The translations under genes were made by a program, and so were the position numbers. 33,596 nt of DNA from an uncultured bacterium (lineage in GTDB: Bacteria; Cyanobacteriota; Vampirovibrionia; Gastranaerophilales; Gastranaerophilaceae): positions 1 through 33,596 of the forward strand of contig CADBNI010000010.1 of NCBI GenBank assembly GCA_902795965.1, given 5' to 3'. How positions within the stretch are numbered: the stretch's first letter is position 1; each line of letters starts with the position of its first letter. The notes under the pieces were generated by a model. It worked only from the letters and a program-made list of their open reading frames with translations. It made no database searches and was not told the DNA's origin. Of the stretch, positions 32,728 through 33,596 are shown one piece after another.

Positions 32728-32798
32728 TAAATTAGGGAATCTCTTGATGTTATAAATGAGATTTTTAGCAAATATAACAACTTCGACGTTTCCGTCTC

Positions 32799-32834
32799 AA
32801 TTTTGGTTATCCTTGTGGACTACCGTTCCCCACG
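32799..32834 (-). repeat. Probable decayed TR/VR remnant
   Basis: Positions 32801-32816 match TR positions 32629-32644 at 15 of 16 bases, the mismatch being an A-to-G on the coding strand. The following bases to about 32834 fit the TR only with gaps (TACCGTT, CCCCACG against TR TACCATT, TTCCACG). It lies just after the avd stop. It may be a relic of an earlier repeat with internal deletions. Confidence 0.4.
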
Positions 32835-32855
32835 TAATGAAAAATGCACTCCCTG

Positions 32856-33227
32856 TCAAGCCGTAGCATTGTCAGGCTCTCGCATTTTTTCGTTCGCTCT
32901 TAACCATCCTTTCGCTTGTACTGCGACACCGTCCGCCATTTCTACAATACCCGCATACTTTTCGGTCGGCATAAGTTTCATATCATGCGAGATACGCAGC
33001 AAGAGGTATATGAGTTGAATTTGTTCATCCATTCTTTTGAGGTACGCTACTTTTGATTTGGTAACGTTGACCTTGTAAATCATGATAACAAGTTCAATGC
33101 ATTCCTCTTGAATACGTTCGCCGAGCGTGTACTTGTACTCGCGCGGGAAGTGCGAAACCGCATGCATTACTCTTAATAAAAAATCGTATGTTGCCTTGTA
33201 AATAGGCAAAGTGTCATAATGTGCCAT
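32856..33227 (-). CDS. avd: DGR accessory variability determinant (Avd)
   Basis: A 123-aa, mainly helical, basic protein of the four-helix-bundle Avd family that forms a pentameric barrel, binds the reverse transcriptase and the TR RNA, and is needed for cDNA synthesis in the Bordetella phage system. The family phrase LPIYKATYDFLLRV followed by HFPREYKYTLGERIQEE is present (residues 7-42). Lys/Arg residues along the helices fit RNA binding. AAGGA lies 7 nt before the ATG, and a perfect 16-bp inverted repeat abuts that site upstream. It stands between target and TR, the canonical place. Confidence 0.95.
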   Translation of the reverse strand: MAHYDTLPIYKATYDFLLRVMHAVSHFPREYKYTLGERIQEECIELVIMIYKVNVTKSKVAYLKRMDEQIQLIYLLLRISHDMKLMPTEKYAGIVEMADGVAVQAKGWLRANEKMREPDNATA

Positions 33228-33239
33228 CTCTTTTTCCTT

Positions 33240-33279
33240 CCGAATAGAGAATAAATCTTAATCTTTATTCTCTATTCGG
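33240..33279. repeat. Perfect 16-bp inverted repeat upstream of avd
   Basis: CCGAATAGAGAATAAA (33240-33255) and TTTATTCTCTATTCGG (33264-33279), 8-nt loop. In avd sense the second arm ends exactly where GAAGGA, the ribosome-binding site, begins. There is no T-tail. It may separate target and avd expression or protect the RNA. Confidence 0.7.
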
Positions 33280-33307
33280 TTGTCAATGTACCTGTTCCCC
33301 CTCGCCG

Positions 33308-33332
33308 CCCGCAGCTCTGAAAGAGCTGCGGG
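33308..33332. repeat. 11-bp G+C-rich hairpin downstream of the VR
   Basis: CCCGCAGCTCT (33308-33318) and AGAGCTGCGGG (33322-33332), 3-nt loop GAA. It is by far the most G+C-rich structure of the cassette and lies 66 bp past the VR 3' end. DGRs often need a hairpin or cruciform just past the VR for efficient homing; this is one candidate for it. Confidence 0.6.
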
Positions 33333-33369
33333 AAAAGGGATAAATTGATAAACTGTGAATTTATCTCTG

Positions 33370-33388
33370 TGCTACACTCGTAGTAGCA
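33370..33388. repeat. Small hairpin 9 bp past the VR
   Basis: TGCTAC (33370-33375) and GTAGCA (33383-33388), 7-nt loop. It is closest in position to the homing hairpin of known DGRs but has a weaker stem than the one at 33308-33332. Confidence 0.4.
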
Positions 33389-33390
33389 AA

Positions 33391-33596
33391 TTATTTACCT
33401 ACACAGAGGACCCCGCCTTGGGTACCCTTGTAGGCGTCGTTCGAGGTACCACTGCCAAAGCTCACGCCCCACGCGTGGTCCGTATAGGTCTCTGACGACG
33501 ACCAAAACCAGCCGGATGTGGGTTTGCCTTCCCAACTGTCTCCATAGAGTGACAGTAGCTCATCTTTTGTCGGTAGTTTCATGTCTATGGCTTTAC
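33391..33596 (-). CDS. DGR target protein, C-terminal part (DUF1566-like)
   Basis: The last 67 residues of a gene that continues beyond the right edge; the frame is open up to 33596. Sequence KLPTKDELLSLYG followed by GWFWSSSE, AWGVSFGSG and VLCVGK is the Lcl_C/DUF1566 pattern (LPTxxEL...YWSSxE...A...F..G....VxCV), a C-type-lectin-like ligand-binding fold used by many DGR targets. Of 16 Asn/Asp codons set by the TR, 15 now encode other residues (Thr, Tyr, Asp, His, Gly, Ser, Ala) clustered where the ligand surface is expected, while Trp, Phe, Gly and Cys scaffold residues are kept. The N-terminus, and so secretion signal and host of the domain, cannot be seen. Confidence 0.88.
   Translation of the reverse strand, partial: KAIDMKLPTKDELLSLYGDSWEGKPTSGWFWSSSETYTDHAWGVSFGSGTSNDAYKGTQGGVLCVGK
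33398..33514 (-). repeat. DGR variable repeat (VR)
   Basis: 117 bp at the 3' end of the target gene, reaching to the second base of the penultimate codon. Collinear with the TR without gaps. The invariant last 18 bp (CGGGGTCCTCTGTGTAGG in sense) contain the place of the IMH-type initiation site. Codons keep the AAC-derived third base C or T, so no mutation can create a stop. Confidence 0.96.

Noticed and set aside
32523..32780. An Asn-rich 85-aa protein on the minus strand
   Set aside because: The reading frame is the TR plus flanks; its likeness to the target C-terminus comes from TR/VR homology. It has no start signal and runs into the reverse transcriptase gene in another frame.

Overview
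The window is an AT-rich bacterial chromosome segment with short intergenic gaps, strong AAGGAG-type ribosome-binding sites and many intrinsic terminators. It combines Gram-negative envelope genes (lpxD, lpxC, fabZ and a heptose-phosphate nucleotidyltransferase), a Thermotoga-type single-cluster ferredoxin, large lineage-specific coil/membrane/tail proteins and an LktA/FHA-like adhesin. This mix resembles gut Vampirovibrionia (Gastranaerophilales, 'Melainabacteria'). That placement is an inference from gene content; no marker gene in the window proves it.

Layout. 1-495: apparently non-coding, with nested inverted repeats. 496-10452: three very large or surface-type genes (a 517-aa coil/membrane/LysM-like protein, a 1058-aa coil/membrane/beta-repeat protein, a 1274-aa secreted adhesin), with ispE between the first two. 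10515-15896: small housekeeping and hypothetical genes: a TSCPD protein, a ROK sugar kinase, a YvlD-like membrane protein, a pseudo-receiver/GGDEF protein, rimI overlapping bioY, and an XRE regulator divergent from an unknown protein. 15893-16175 is a run of hairpins ending at tRNA-Glu(CTC). 16298-19215: rfaE2-lpxD-lpxC-fabZ on the minus strand, for the lipid A/LPS core. 19383-24035: a small membrane protein, a ferredoxin, a carboxy-terminal protease, a possible tiny hydrophobic peptide gene and a ClpB-like ATPase without a middle domain. 24027-31330, minus strand: purB, an SGNH hydrolase, lineage-specific proteins, trxB with a secreted protein, and pgi.

31448 to the right edge is a complete-looking diversity-generating retroelement (DGR) read on the minus strand in the order target gene with variable repeat (VR), avd, template repeat (TR), reverse transcriptase. 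The 117-bp TR and VR differ at 20 positions and every difference is at an adenine of the TR coding strand, the signature of adenine-directed mutagenic retrohoming. The diversified part is the C-terminal end of a DUF1566-like, probably C-type-lectin-fold, domain. Only the last 67 residues of the target lie in the window.

The other outstanding observation is the adhesin at 6628-10452. It has an export signal and a two-partner-secretion-like N-terminus, then a 189-residue alternating-aspartate stalk, and ends in a domain with both sequence hallmarks of PilZ c-di-GMP receptors (RxxxR and DxSxxG). A GGDEF protein with an intact I-site but a variant GDEEF active-site signature lies about 2 kb downstream. 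Other points of interest are a hairpin that fully masks a ribosome-binding site, several probably leaderless genes, a candidate small RNA and a probable decayed TR/VR remnant.
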